NCBI GenBank assembly: GCA_033675545.1 | Contig: JAWDGP010005862.1 | Location: forward strand, 1-64,000 | Direction: 5' to 3' | Origin: Elysia crispata | Lineage: Eukaryota; Mollusca; Gastropoda; Plakobranchidae | DNA length: 64,000 bases | Part shown: positions 24,280-34,335 of the stretch, in pieces | Position numbering within the stretch: the first letter of the stretch is position 1 | Layout of the letters: each line of letters opens with the position of its first letter | Program-made: the position numbers and the translations under genes | Notes under the pieces: generated by a model | What the model was told of the DNA's origin: nothing | The model's database searches: none | What the model saw: the letters and a program-made list of their open reading frames with translations, nothing else

Positions 24280-25700
24280 GCTGTTAAGTATTTCTTGAAT
24301 ACACGCATTTCCCCTTCCATCTACACTTTTGTTCATCTAACTGTATTGTTTTTACTTTATATTCTTTTGAATTTGCTGGTGAGTTCTTTGATCCAATCAA
24401 CGGGGTGGCGATGGGAACAAAGATGGGCCCTAGCTACGCGTGACTTTTCATGGGTTCTCTTGAAACGCAAATTCAAAATACTTATCAAGGTCCTCAACCG
24501 GAACATTATTACCGTCACATTGATGACGGTATTGGTATAACTACTTTGCCGGAACATTATTACCGTTACATTGATGACGGTATTGGTATAACTACTTTGC
24601 CGGAACATTATTACCGTCACATTGATGACGGTATTGGTATAACTACTTTGTCAACAGAGGAACAGAACAGCGACATTAATTTTGTGAAACGGCTCCATCC
24701 TTTAATTCCTTTACTTCCGAAATATCCGCCACTTCGGTTAACTTTCTGGACATCAAAATCACTCTTAGGGACAACTCATTATATTCCTCTGTCTACTACA
24801 AGCCCACGGACAGCCACTCCTATTTAACACATACCTCCTCTCACCCTATATCATGTAAGAGGTCTATCCCTTATTCACAAATGCTTCGCTTGCGTCGTCT
24901 TTGCCAAGATAATTCAGACTTTCGATCTGAATGAGCACGGATGAGTCATTTTTTTCTCGGCATGTGGGTATCCGATAGACACTTTGGAGGTTGCTTTGAG
25001 TAGGGTGTCTAAGGTAAGTAGAGCAGAGTCATTGTTAACCAAAGACACAACATCCTCTGAACGCACCAAACTCATCATGATCTACATCCGCAGAACGTGG
25101 TCGCTCAGAAGATCATTTTCCAAAATCTAAATAAGTATTCTTAAGGCTGACCCTTAGGGTTGTAAGGTTTTTGATGAGGCGCCCCTTGTCGTGTTTCGGA
25201 GAGCAAAAACCATGCGGGATCTGTTGGTTCGTAGTCGAGTCAACACTGACAACCACTCGGGAACTCGCACCTGCAATAGACCCAGGTGCAAGACTTGTCG
25301 TTTTGTCTCACAATCTTGTGAGGTGAAAATGCCCCGAGGTACCTTCAGGATGACTGACTCATTCACTTGTACTAGTCGCAACCTTATATATGCGATAGTG
25401 TGCAAACGTTGTGACTTAGTTTACAAAGGTAAAACGGGTAGGACACTTTCTACTCGCTTTTTGCGAACATTTAAAGGATGTAGCCGTTGGAGCTCCGAAG
25501 CTTGTACCCCAGCATTTTTGTTCACCGGGTCACCAAGGTACCTCTGATATGGAGATTCTTGGTTTACATATATGGAGAGGAGACGCTAGGTCCCGTTTTC
25601 ACTTCGAACAGAGGCTTTTCTTCGGAATAGGTAATTTGTCCCCAGAAGGAATAAATGTCCAACACGTCTTTTTTCAAAACTATCAGGTTTGAGGATACGT
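24280..25700 (+). mobile_element. 5'-truncated Penelope-like element: RT palm plus GIY-YIG
   Basis: Reading across frameshifts gives the reverse transcriptase segments FEFAGEFFDPINGVAMGTKMGP (about 24,365-24,435), the catalytic motif YYRHIDDGIG (triplicated, 24,498-24,650), and a connection to the Cys-rich linker 'CNRPRCKTCRF' (about 25,270) and a GIY-YIG-type endonuclease (NLIYAIVCKRCDLVYKGKTG, about 25,380-25,440), ending with GTSDMEILGLHIW and FEQRLFF (about 25,533-25,625). RT followed by GIY-YIG is the hallmark of Penelope-like elements. In-frame stops and shifts show it is dead. It replaces sequence present in copy A, so it inserted after the segmental duplication or was lost from A. Confidence 0.85.
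24498..24650 (+). repeat. Threefold 51-bp repeat of the RT YxDD catalytic motif
   Basis: Three direct units of 17 codons (PEHYYRHIDDGIGITTL, with Tyr for His in the second). The repeat is exactly in frame and each unit carries the metal-binding Asp pair. Units differ by a single base, so the expansion is recent. Confidence 0.95.
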
Positions 25701-25837
25701 TTGATACTTTGGCATTCCTTTTTTTTAGTTTTCCTTCATAGGGCTGCTCTTGGCAATTTGTGGATTTTATTTTATTCATCGCTCCATTTGCATTCTATGG
25801 CACCTTTTCATATCGGGAGTGCGAAGTTAACCTTTGC

Positions 25838-26092
25838 TTTTCAGTCAAATGGCATCTTTCTAAGATCCGTTAGAGGCTAGTTTGTTTATGTCCTGTAATA
25901 ATATGGGCTTGATCGTTCTTACCGATTCAACCTCTTAGTCTATTCAAGCCAGCATGAAAGTCACTGTTCTTGAAGCATCTATTTTTGTAGATGCGGATAG
26001 CTCAGTGGTTAAGTGCCTGGTGTTGTATCATCAAGGCGATGGGTGCCGCATCGAGGCGCAGGTTCGATCCCTGTTCATTCCATCTGTTGTAA
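25838..26092 (+). mobile_element. tRNA-like dispersed element, plus-strand copy
   Basis: Matches the reverse complement of 45,919-46,176 over its whole length. It contains a box A-like tagctcagtgg (25,998-26,008) and a box B-like ggttcgatccc (26,061-26,071), as in tRNA-derived SINEs. The acceptor arms do not pair, so it is not a tRNA gene. It directly follows the Penelope-like coding end and may be part of that element's 3' region; similarity to a fragment at 46,280-46,400 extends to about 26,145. Confidence 0.7.
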
Positions 26093-26146
26093 TGTTTTCA
26101 CGTCTTTCGTCTTATTTGTCGGTCTCGAGCTAGATTTTTCTATACT

Positions 26147-26148
<2 letters not shown>

Positions 26149-26238
<90 letters not shown>
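26149..26238. repeat. (CT)n microsatellite
   Basis: About 44 uninterrupted CT units directly after the tRNA-like element. Confidence 0.97.
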
Positions 26239-26242
<4 letters not shown>

Positions 26243-26344
26243 ATCTTTCTCTTTCTCTTGTACTCCTATTTTCTAACTGTCATTTTCTTTCAAGAATATT
26301 TTCTTTTAATTCTTATCTGTTCAGCATACTTATCTTTTTGGAGT

Positions 26345-26345
26345 T

Positions 26346-26384
<39 letters not shown>

Positions 26385-26600
26385 TTATTTTAGAAATACT
26401 TGTTTAGTCAATTTTAATATAATATTTTTTAAATATTTTTCAACCCCTAAATAATAAATTGTTTTTTGTTTTTGTCTTTTCTGTGACTCTTTTCTTTACG
26501 TATTTGCTATAATTTTTTTTTCTGTGTACACTTCCCCATTATTTTATTTTATTTTATTTTATTTTTTTTTTTGGGGGGGGGGGGGGGGCGGTAGGTCTTT
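26345..26600. repeat. (TTTA)n, (TTTTA)n and poly-G simple repeats
   Basis: TTTA tract at about 26,347-26,388, TTTTA tract near 26,540-26,560, then a run of about 17 G ending near 26,589. Confidence 0.85.
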
Positions 26601-26709
26601 CTATATATGACCTTATATATATATATTTATTTTAAATTTTATTTTCATAGTTTGTATTTCAAATTTTATGTGAATATCCTTGTGTGGTTTGTTGTTTTTG
26701 TTTTTGTGT

Positions 26710-26733
26710 CTGACGAAGGCTTAAAGTCGAAAG
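26710..26733 (+). other. Hammerhead-like core sequence (weak)
   Basis: 'ctgacga', a short possible stem-loop (ggc ttaaa gtc), then 'gaaag' resembles a hammerhead ribozyme core of the kind reported in Penelope-like elements. An extra A lies before the stem, stem II is only 3-4 bp, and I could not find partners for stems I and III, so catalytic function is doubtful. Confidence 0.25.
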
Positions 26734-27724
26734 CTCACGGTGTTTTTTTTTGTTTTGTATATTTTGGAGCTGCTCTCTACCTATTTTTTTTCACGGTACT
26801 TCACATCTAGATCTAGATCTAGTATTATCCCATGGTAGTGGAATAATGATTGGTTTTTTTTTTAATCATATAATATAAATTTAAGATTACCTCAAATTCT
26901 TTGTTAGCTTACATCTATGCAAACGTTTCAAGTTTCACTAAGAGGTGAATTTGAACAATTTTTTAGTGCTTTAACTGGCGTGAAATTTGTGATATGATTT
27001 AACTTCATGTGCAGTCAATCCCAAAACTAGGTGCTCCGCGAGGGCGCTTTATAGGGCAAAAAAACCTGGATATTTCTAATGTACCGGCCTTCCCATTTTG
27101 GTAAAATTTTGTATAGAGATACTTAAATTCACAATTAATATATTAGCAAGATAAAGATTCAAATAATTGAAAGCAATCGGTTGAGTGAGTAAGAAAATAT
27201 CACATCTAACAAAATAGTAAAATGCTTATCAGTCTAAATTCCATAGGTTTTTCGCTCGAGAAAAAAGCAAAACCTAAGTCTAGCACAATAAAACAAACCT
27301 TCCGCGACTTGGATTCGTTCAAAAAATTTTATTGGTATCATTAGAAAAACATAATAATTATAATAACGTTTTCAACAATTTCATTTTGATACTTTGCAGC
27401 ACTTTTTAATTTCCAATGGAAGGATTTCGAACACGTCCACTGTCCACCCCACAAGTATAAAGCTAAAATCTAGAAAAACGTAAGTGTGGTAATTGTGCTC
27501 AGTTCTCGGTGCTGATGGGAAATCAGCTTACTTTATATATTCCAAAATCAGTTTATAATCCTTTAATCACTTATTGGAAGATTATGAATTCCGCAAAAGC
27601 ATTTCGTAAGATTCTGTACCTTGAGAAAACTCTTAGCTGAGCATTTATGTAAAGCTAATGAATCTTTATCTGGAAAAATTGTTTTCTTTTTTACACAATA
27701 AGGTAACTATTATTATAAACTAGT

Positions 27725-28535
27725 ATCAAGGAGCACACTTGACAATTGAAATTAGGTAATCCATAACCGTAGGCGAACTACACTTAAATTTACGCTTAAA
27801 AAATAGATAAAGTAGAGATGGAAGAGCAGGAAACGAGCAAACACTTAACTGCGAAGCACATCTCGAATGTCCCGGGGATTTCCAATAAATAATTGAACAC
27901 TGCAATTGTATAGACGAAACTATACCCTTTATAGGAATGAATTGTCAAGGACTTTTTTGGAATTTGGATCAACAAAAAAGATAATGGCCGGCCGCATTAA
28001 AAACTTTGTAAACGCTTTCGTTTTTTTGTAACCAGTGTTTCGGAACAATCGTACTTAAATTTTGTACAAAGACTCCTTTTGCTTGAATTCTTTCCATTTC
28101 TCAACAGCTTGAAGGTTTTTTTAGTTTTTAAAAAGGCCCGCTCCACAAGGTTTTTATTGTTCATCAACAAACTGTCTGCACTTTAGTTTGGCACAAATGT
28201 TATCATCATCGTTTCTACATTATCTCAGAGTACTTTTCGTTTTTGATTTTTTTTTTGTTTTTGTTTTTTTTCTTTAGGATTTTTGTTCTTTTTTAATAAG
28301 AAACAGTACTTCAAGCCATATCGTGACGTAAAGAGAGGAAAACTGTCCGGAAAACAAAAGTCTCCAGGTCTTATTACCTGTGATCCGCCGCTAATCTTGC
28401 ATCGTATGATGATCCTTACTTCAAACAAAAGGATCTCAGAAACACATTTCAAGTGCTGTTCCTGAACGTGATTGACACTGTGACTTACATACTTGTCAAT
28501 AATGTAGGCCTACTAGTCCATGCATTCTTTTGGCC

Positions 28536-28538
<3 letters not shown>
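27725..28538. other. Unique spacer right of copy B
   Basis: No similarity to copy A, no supported exon and no known repeat recognised. Confidence 0.45.

Positions 28539-28619
<81 letters not shown>
28539..28619. repeat. (GA)n microsatellite
   Basis: About 40 uninterrupted GA units. Confidence 0.97.
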
Positions 28620-28623
<4 letters not shown>

Positions 28624-28903
28624 TTAACTGATGTTAACATCCAGTGCTCTCAGTGTTCTAACTAAGCCCCGACTTCAAAGTCATGATCCTTTAGATATTC
28701 CTTAAACTTTGGAATAAAAAAAAACTGATTGGTAATTTTAACGTGACCTCACCAGAACGGAAATCAATTTTCTAAGTCTTCCACGGAAGGCAGTTCAGAG
28801 TTCACAAAAGCGGACCAAACTGCTGTATTGTCGAGCATTTCTCGCCTCAACTACCTTTCTCCATCGCTGGCTGGTATCTGAGCGGCGTCTTTATTTGTTG
28901 TAC

Positions 28904-29551
28904 ATGTCTCAGCCAGGGAATGTATCGCTAAGACGGCCTCCCCCCACAGAGGAAATAAACACATGTAGTTTATTACTCTCTATTCTGGAGCCCCTGTCCT
29001 CCAGTACATGATCATGTCTCAGCCAGGGAATGTATCGCTAAGACGGCCTTCCCCACAGAGGAAATAAACAGATGTAGTTTATTACTCTCTATTCTGGAGC
29101 CCCTGTCCTCCAGTACATGATCATGTCTCAGCCAGGGAATGTATCGCTAAGACGGCCTTCCCCACAGAGGAAATAAACAGATGTAGTTTATTACTCTCTA
29201 TTCTGGAGCCCCTGTCCTCCAGTACATGATCATGTCTCAGCCAGGGAATGTATCGCTAAGACGGCCTTCCCCACAGAGGAAATAAACAGATGTAGTTTAT
29301 TACTCTCTATTCTGGAGCCCCTGTCCTCCAGTGCATGATCGTGTCTCAGCCAGGGAATGTATCGCTAAGACGGCCTCCCCCCACAGAGGAAATAAACACA
29401 TGTAGTTTATTACTCTCTATTCTGGAGCCCCTGTCCTCCAGTACATGATCATGTCTCAGCCAGGGAATGTATCGCTAAGACGGCCTTCCCCACAGAGGAA
29501 ATAAACAGATGTAGTTTATTACTCTCTATTCTGGAGCCCCTGTCCTCCAGT
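28904..29551. repeat. 110-bp tandem repeat, six units
   Basis: Units start at 28,904, 29,014, 29,123, 29,232, 29,341 and 29,451 ('atgtctcagccagggaatgt'). Units 1 and 5 are the 110-bp form ('cctccccccacagagg', 'aaacacatg'); units 2, 3, 4 and 6 are the 109-bp form ('ccttccccacagagg', 'aaacagatg'). Identity is otherwise near complete. Each unit has one AATAAA. Confidence 0.96.
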
Positions 29552-30179
29552 AACCAGTGCTTGTTGAATAGACATCTCGCTAGTTCCACCGATGTCATTA
29601 TTATGATAGTCCTGTGGGTTCGGGCGGCAAATGTAGATATTTGTTTGTATATCTTTTTTTCTTTCATTATTATGCAAACATGTGTTTCCACATTTGCATA
29701 TTGAGATCCGAAATCCTATACTCTAAGTGAAACTTTTTGTGAAAGCCTAAAATGTTTGTTTGCATGAAATAAAGAAAAGCTTAATAATATTTATATTTAA
29801 CTTAAATCTAGATCTGCTAATTTACTAACCAGGGTTTTTGGCCGAGATCGAGCTTTCGTTAAACAAATAAGATGTAGATCTAAAACAGATTGAGTGAGCA
29901 AAACAATAGGTATGTAAAAAGCAAAAACGTGCAATGTAAATAGTGAGACAGCCTTAAGCATTAGGACAAACTAGCTATTATGTTCTCCTAAAATAGAAGA
30001 TTGGGGATAGTTAGTGATGTTACAAAATTTAGACCAGCGCGAGGTTCGCTCAATATCGATATAAAAGATGCCATCGAATCCCGATACACCTAGCGGGCTG
30101 GGACAACTTGCTCGATTTGTCTGATCAGACATCGGAGGAACAAAAATTAATGGTAGACATAGGGAGGTGAAGCTTTTGA
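29552..30179. other. Spacer, nothing recognised
   Basis: AT-rich sequence between two tandem arrays; no supported exon. Confidence 0.4.
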
Positions 30180-30657
30180 AACAAAAGAGAGAAAGAGAGA
30201 GGGGAGAGAGAGAGAGACAGAGAGATTGGGCGAGATACTGAGAGCGAGAGAGAAAGGAGGGGGGGAGAGAGACAGAGAGATTGGGCGAGATACTGAGAGC
30301 GAGAGAGAAAGGGGGGGGGGGGGTAGAGAGACAGAGAGATTGGGCGGTATACTGAGAGCGAGAGAGAAAGAGAGAGGGAAGAGAGAGACAGAGAGATTGG
30401 GCGAGATACTGAGAGCGAGAGAGAAAGGGGGGGGAGAGAGAGAGAGACAGAGAGATTGGGCGAGATACTGAGAGCGAGAGAGAAAGGGGGGGGGGTAGAG
30501 AGAAAGAGAGATTGGGCGGTATACTGAGAGCGAGAGAGAAAGGGGGGGGGGAGAGAGACAGAGAGATTGGGCGGTATACTGAGAGCGAGAGAGAAAGGGG
30601 GGGGGGGAGAGAGACAGAGAGATTGGGCGGTATACTGAGAGCGAGAGAGAAAGGGGG

Positions 30658-30694
<37 letters not shown>

Positions 30695-30722
30695 GGCGAG
30701 ATACTGAGAGCGAGAGAGAAAG
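30180..30722. repeat. Purine-only minisatellite, about 58-bp unit, nine copies
   Basis: The unit has 'gagattgggcgagatactga', 'gagcgagagagaaag', and then a G run of 6-12 bases that varies between copies. 'attggg' recurs near 30,226, 30,279, 30,340, 30,397, 30,456, 30,511, 30,567, 30,621 and 30,691. The plus strand is almost entirely purine. Ser/Leu-rich minus-strand frames are artefacts. Confidence 0.95.
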
Positions 30723-30787
30723 GCCTCTCCTCTCTTTAGGCATATCCAATCCTTGTGCGTCATTCAACTCTCTCATATCTTCATCCG

Positions 30788-33360
30788 TTTTTTTTTTTTT
30801 TTTTGTGATTTTGTTTTTTGGACTCTAAGGATTACAGTTTTTTGTACATCTGTCACTCCTCTTACATTTAGCCACTTTATTTCTCCATCCAACATCTTTT
30901 CTTTCTGTTTTCCCTCTTGCGTTTTCCTTCGATTATTCCAACTGCACCGAACTGTTATAGTTGCTCTCTTCTCATCACATGGCCTAAACAAGTTGCTTGG
31001 CGCTCACGTCTATTCTGTTTATGGGTGGCCTTGTAGTGTCGGCTTCTCTAACACTGTTTTGTTTGATTTCTTTGCAGTCCTTGAGATTCGTAGCATTCTC
31101 TGTAAAAATAGCTTTTCTGTTTCCTTTAGTTTCTTTTGTAGTTCGTTTGATACTGTCAAAGCCTCGCATGCATACACCAGGATGGGTTCAAAAAGTACTC
31201 CAGGGCTTTTTTTCTTGCGTCGATGAGATGTATTTGTTAGTACTGATTTCATTCTATGAAAACTCATTTTGGCTTGCGCAATTTTATTGTTGATGCATCC
31301 ATTGTTTAATATTGAAGTACCAAAGTCTTAGAATCAACACCTTGCTTCAATTTACTCCCGTTGATAAAGATGTTGATCAATGAACACTCATTATTACGAC
31401 TGACGACCATAACTTCTGACTTTTTGTTCTTCATTTCCAATCCTTTCTTTCTGTATTCTTTGAATGATCTATGCAAGTCTTCTTTATTTTCTACATTTCA
31501 AACAGTGTCATCGGCGTGTCTCAAATCCTTTAGGTTGTGCCCTCCTGCTTCAATTTCTGGGTATCCTTCTAGGGTTTGAATAATTATTTTACTGTAGAGA
31601 GAAGAAAGATGTGGGGAAAGCAAACATCCTTGTCAGACACCACACTTTAATTCTTTTTTTTTTAGATGAACTGATTTCCCCATCAACTCGCATTGTTGCT
31701 GTCTGTTCACGGGACATGTTTTTGATCATTAGTAGATCTTGTTCCATCTATCTTCAGCTGTGTTAGTTGTGTGATTATCTCATCATGTCGTACTCTGTCA
31801 AATGTCTCGGTGTAATCAATGAAGCACAGATTTACCTCTTTTGTTTTTTCCAGAGGTCGTTCAGTTATAGTTCCAATGATGTAGAATGATAGCATCTGAT
31901 GTGCCTTTCCCCTCCACAAAGCCACACTGTTCCTATGCTATTTCTGGTTTGATTTTGTTTCTAACTCGCATCATGGTTATCCTTAAAAGAATTTTGGTGA
32001 TATGACTCATAAGACTGATGGTTCTAAGTAATTCACACTTTGTTGCCCTTGGTTTCTTTGGCTGTGCTGAAAGTATGTGTTTGGAGATGTGAGGTGAAAT
32101 CTGACCAGTGTCATAGATTTCGTTGAGTAATGATGCGATTTTATAAATTATAATTAGTCTTGAAGTGCATATAAAAGTTCCCCTGATATACTGTCTGTTG
32201 CTCAGTCTAATTCCCGTTTCTGACTGATGCCTGGATCACATCTTTCATGTACGTGTCTCATCAAAATTTTGCGCTTCATTATATTGTGAACCTTTCTGTG
32301 GTCTTCAAAAACTTCACTAATATCTGCTTTGGACTTTTTCTATTTCCATAGTGATGACTCCATTTTCCTTTAAGTTAGGAATCCTGAGGATGAGCAGGTT
32401 TTCCTCCAAGAGATTTCTTCAGTGTTTCTATAAAAGCTCTGCTCACTACCCCTGTGGTACAGCTCGATGTTTCTCCACTTGTCATCGATCCACTTCTCCT
32501 TGGTTCTATAACAATATTCTTCTAATTTCCTCATGCGATGTTTCGTATTCTACTACTTACTTATTATTTCTCTCCTTTTTTCAATGAGGTCCAAATATCT
32601 TCAGACATCCACTTTTGTTTTATGTTCCTTTTGACACTTGGTGTTACTCCACGGCTGCTTCTGTGACCGCTATTTTGAACTTTACCCTGTACTGGTACAT
32701 TTCCTCAGCTTTTTCTAAGACTTCAAACACATTATGAACAGCCACAAGTTATTTTTCTAGAAGAGTCTGGCTGGATTTCAAAAGTGCAAAGCCAAGATTT
32801 GTATATTTAGATGTACTTCGGGGTTTTTTCCAAGTTTTAGTTTGAACTTAGTAGACATATGATCTCTATAACAGTTTGCACCAGGGTATGTCTTTGCCAA
32901 GAGAAGCGCGTTTCTGATTAGGATGTAACTGTTTTAGTTTCTACTTACATCTCTTGGGCTTCTCCATGTCTATTTCCTTCTTGTAGGCACTGAGACCATG
33001 TGTTTCAGAAAAATATGGGTTTTGGTATGACATGATCTGCGCTTCCATGTTTCAGATGCCCAACTCATGGCGCCCTACCATGTTTTCTTCTCTCCCTTAT
33101 TCTAGTTTTGGACTTCAATCGTCTCAGACGACAAGAGGGTCTCGCAGTCCGCATTGCGCCTTTGCTTTCTCTAAAGCGTGATAGAAAGTTTCGGTCATCA
33201 TCGCTATCAGTTGATGTTGGTGGGTATATTGTTTTGAATGATGATAAGGTCCAATGTTTTTCCAGCTTTCGTTAAAAGTAGAATTCGATCCGAGAGCGAC
33301 CATTATGTTTTCACTGTTTCCCCATATTGTAATCAGCGCAATAGACACTCTTTTCTCATG
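30788..33360 (-). mobile_element. LINE (non-LTR retrotransposon), degraded, with poly(A) tail
   Basis: On the minus strand, frameshifted pieces of an endonuclease-type LINE reverse transcriptase occur in the right order: VNLCFIDYTETFDRVRHDEI (about 31,770-31,840), QGCLLSPHLSSLYSKIII (about 31,580-31,640), LRHADDTV (about 31,500-31,535; the usual Tyr/Phe of the F/YADD motif is His), LVYACEALTVSNELQKKLKE and LFLQRMLRISRT (about 31,070-31,180), and a terminal KQKEKMLDGEIKWLNV (about 30,870-30,920). A run of T at 30,788-30,804 is the poly(A) tail read from the other strand. The endonuclease half is mostly gone or unreadable (32,600-33,360). Many stops make it inactive. I do not assign a clade. 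Confidence 0.85.
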
Positions 33361-34276
33361 TTTGGTACCTCCTGAGAAGATTTTGTAATTAAAACGTTTT
33401 TGAATAACAAAGTTTTTTTCGTACCTCCTAAGCGTCCAGACACAGCACTATAATAAATAATGGGACGGGTTTTATAAGTCTATGTAAGGTAGTTTAAAAG
33501 GAAAATCAGAAGTTCTTAAAAAATAAATTTAAAAATTTTCCGATCATATAAATCAGTATCTCTGGAAATGGTGCAAGCATTATCACATGATGCCTTGAGA
33601 TTTCATACACTCTTACTAAAAGTTTCAGATTAAGTCGAGCTTATCCTATCTCTTAGGACCAATTAGAATGTACTTACTATAATATTTACAAGGAATAATC
33701 TGCTCAGACTAGCGGTAGCCTACAAAATCTTGTGTGGTGTTAGTACTTTTTCTGCGGAAGATCAATTTAATGTTATTCTTGTCATTTTTGTGAATGTTTT
33801 TTTCTACATTTTCAAAATTTCACAACTTGAATTACTTAATCTTTAAATGATATTCATACTTCATGTTTTTTTGGAGGATGAATCTCACACTTGAAGATAT
33901 GTGACAAACTGGTTATCCAATTCAATTGATCTAAAAACTTCCTTACGCTAGTCTTCAATATACTGCAGTAGAGCCCTTGGGGCAGTGACCATCTCCAAAG
34001 TGAATAGTATTTCCTTGTAACTTCAATTTAAATAAACTTGTTTAAAATAATCTTAGTAAATTAAACTTTGGATCTTCCTCCTGGACGCTACAAGAAACTT
34101 GAAATCTACAGGAATGAGGATAGAGAGATTTAATGTGCAAATGCAATTTTTTGAAAGATAAGGAAGTCAGTTTTGAAATATTATTACTCTTAATACTGCT
34201 TGGCATAGTGATATCAATTATCTTTCAATTTTAAGAAATTGGATTTGGCTTTCTCTCTCCTTTAAAATATCTCTTT

Positions 34277-34335
<59 letters not shown>

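Larger units (their letters stand above)
16565..27724. repeat. Segmental duplication, copy B
   Basis: Direct-repeat partner of 1-12,208, about 16.5 kb away. Differences from copy A are a 24-unit minisatellite at 18,884-19,606 where A has one degenerate unit, a different Penelope-like element near 24,275-26,130, and absence of A's 0.9-kb internal duplication. Exons 1-3 of the embedded gene align without indels; introns show many. Exons 4-5 lie left of 16,565, so the true duplicated unit probably also includes 14.8-16.0 kb, with the corresponding part of copy A off-window. Confidence 0.88.

Noticed and set aside
25992-26081. A functional tRNA gene
   Set aside because: Box A and B are present but the acceptor arms do not pair and the unit is part of a larger dispersed repeat.
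30125-30776. Ser/Leu-rich frames of about 210 codons on the minus strand
   Set aside because: They follow from the purine-only minisatellite; two overlapping frames are equally open.
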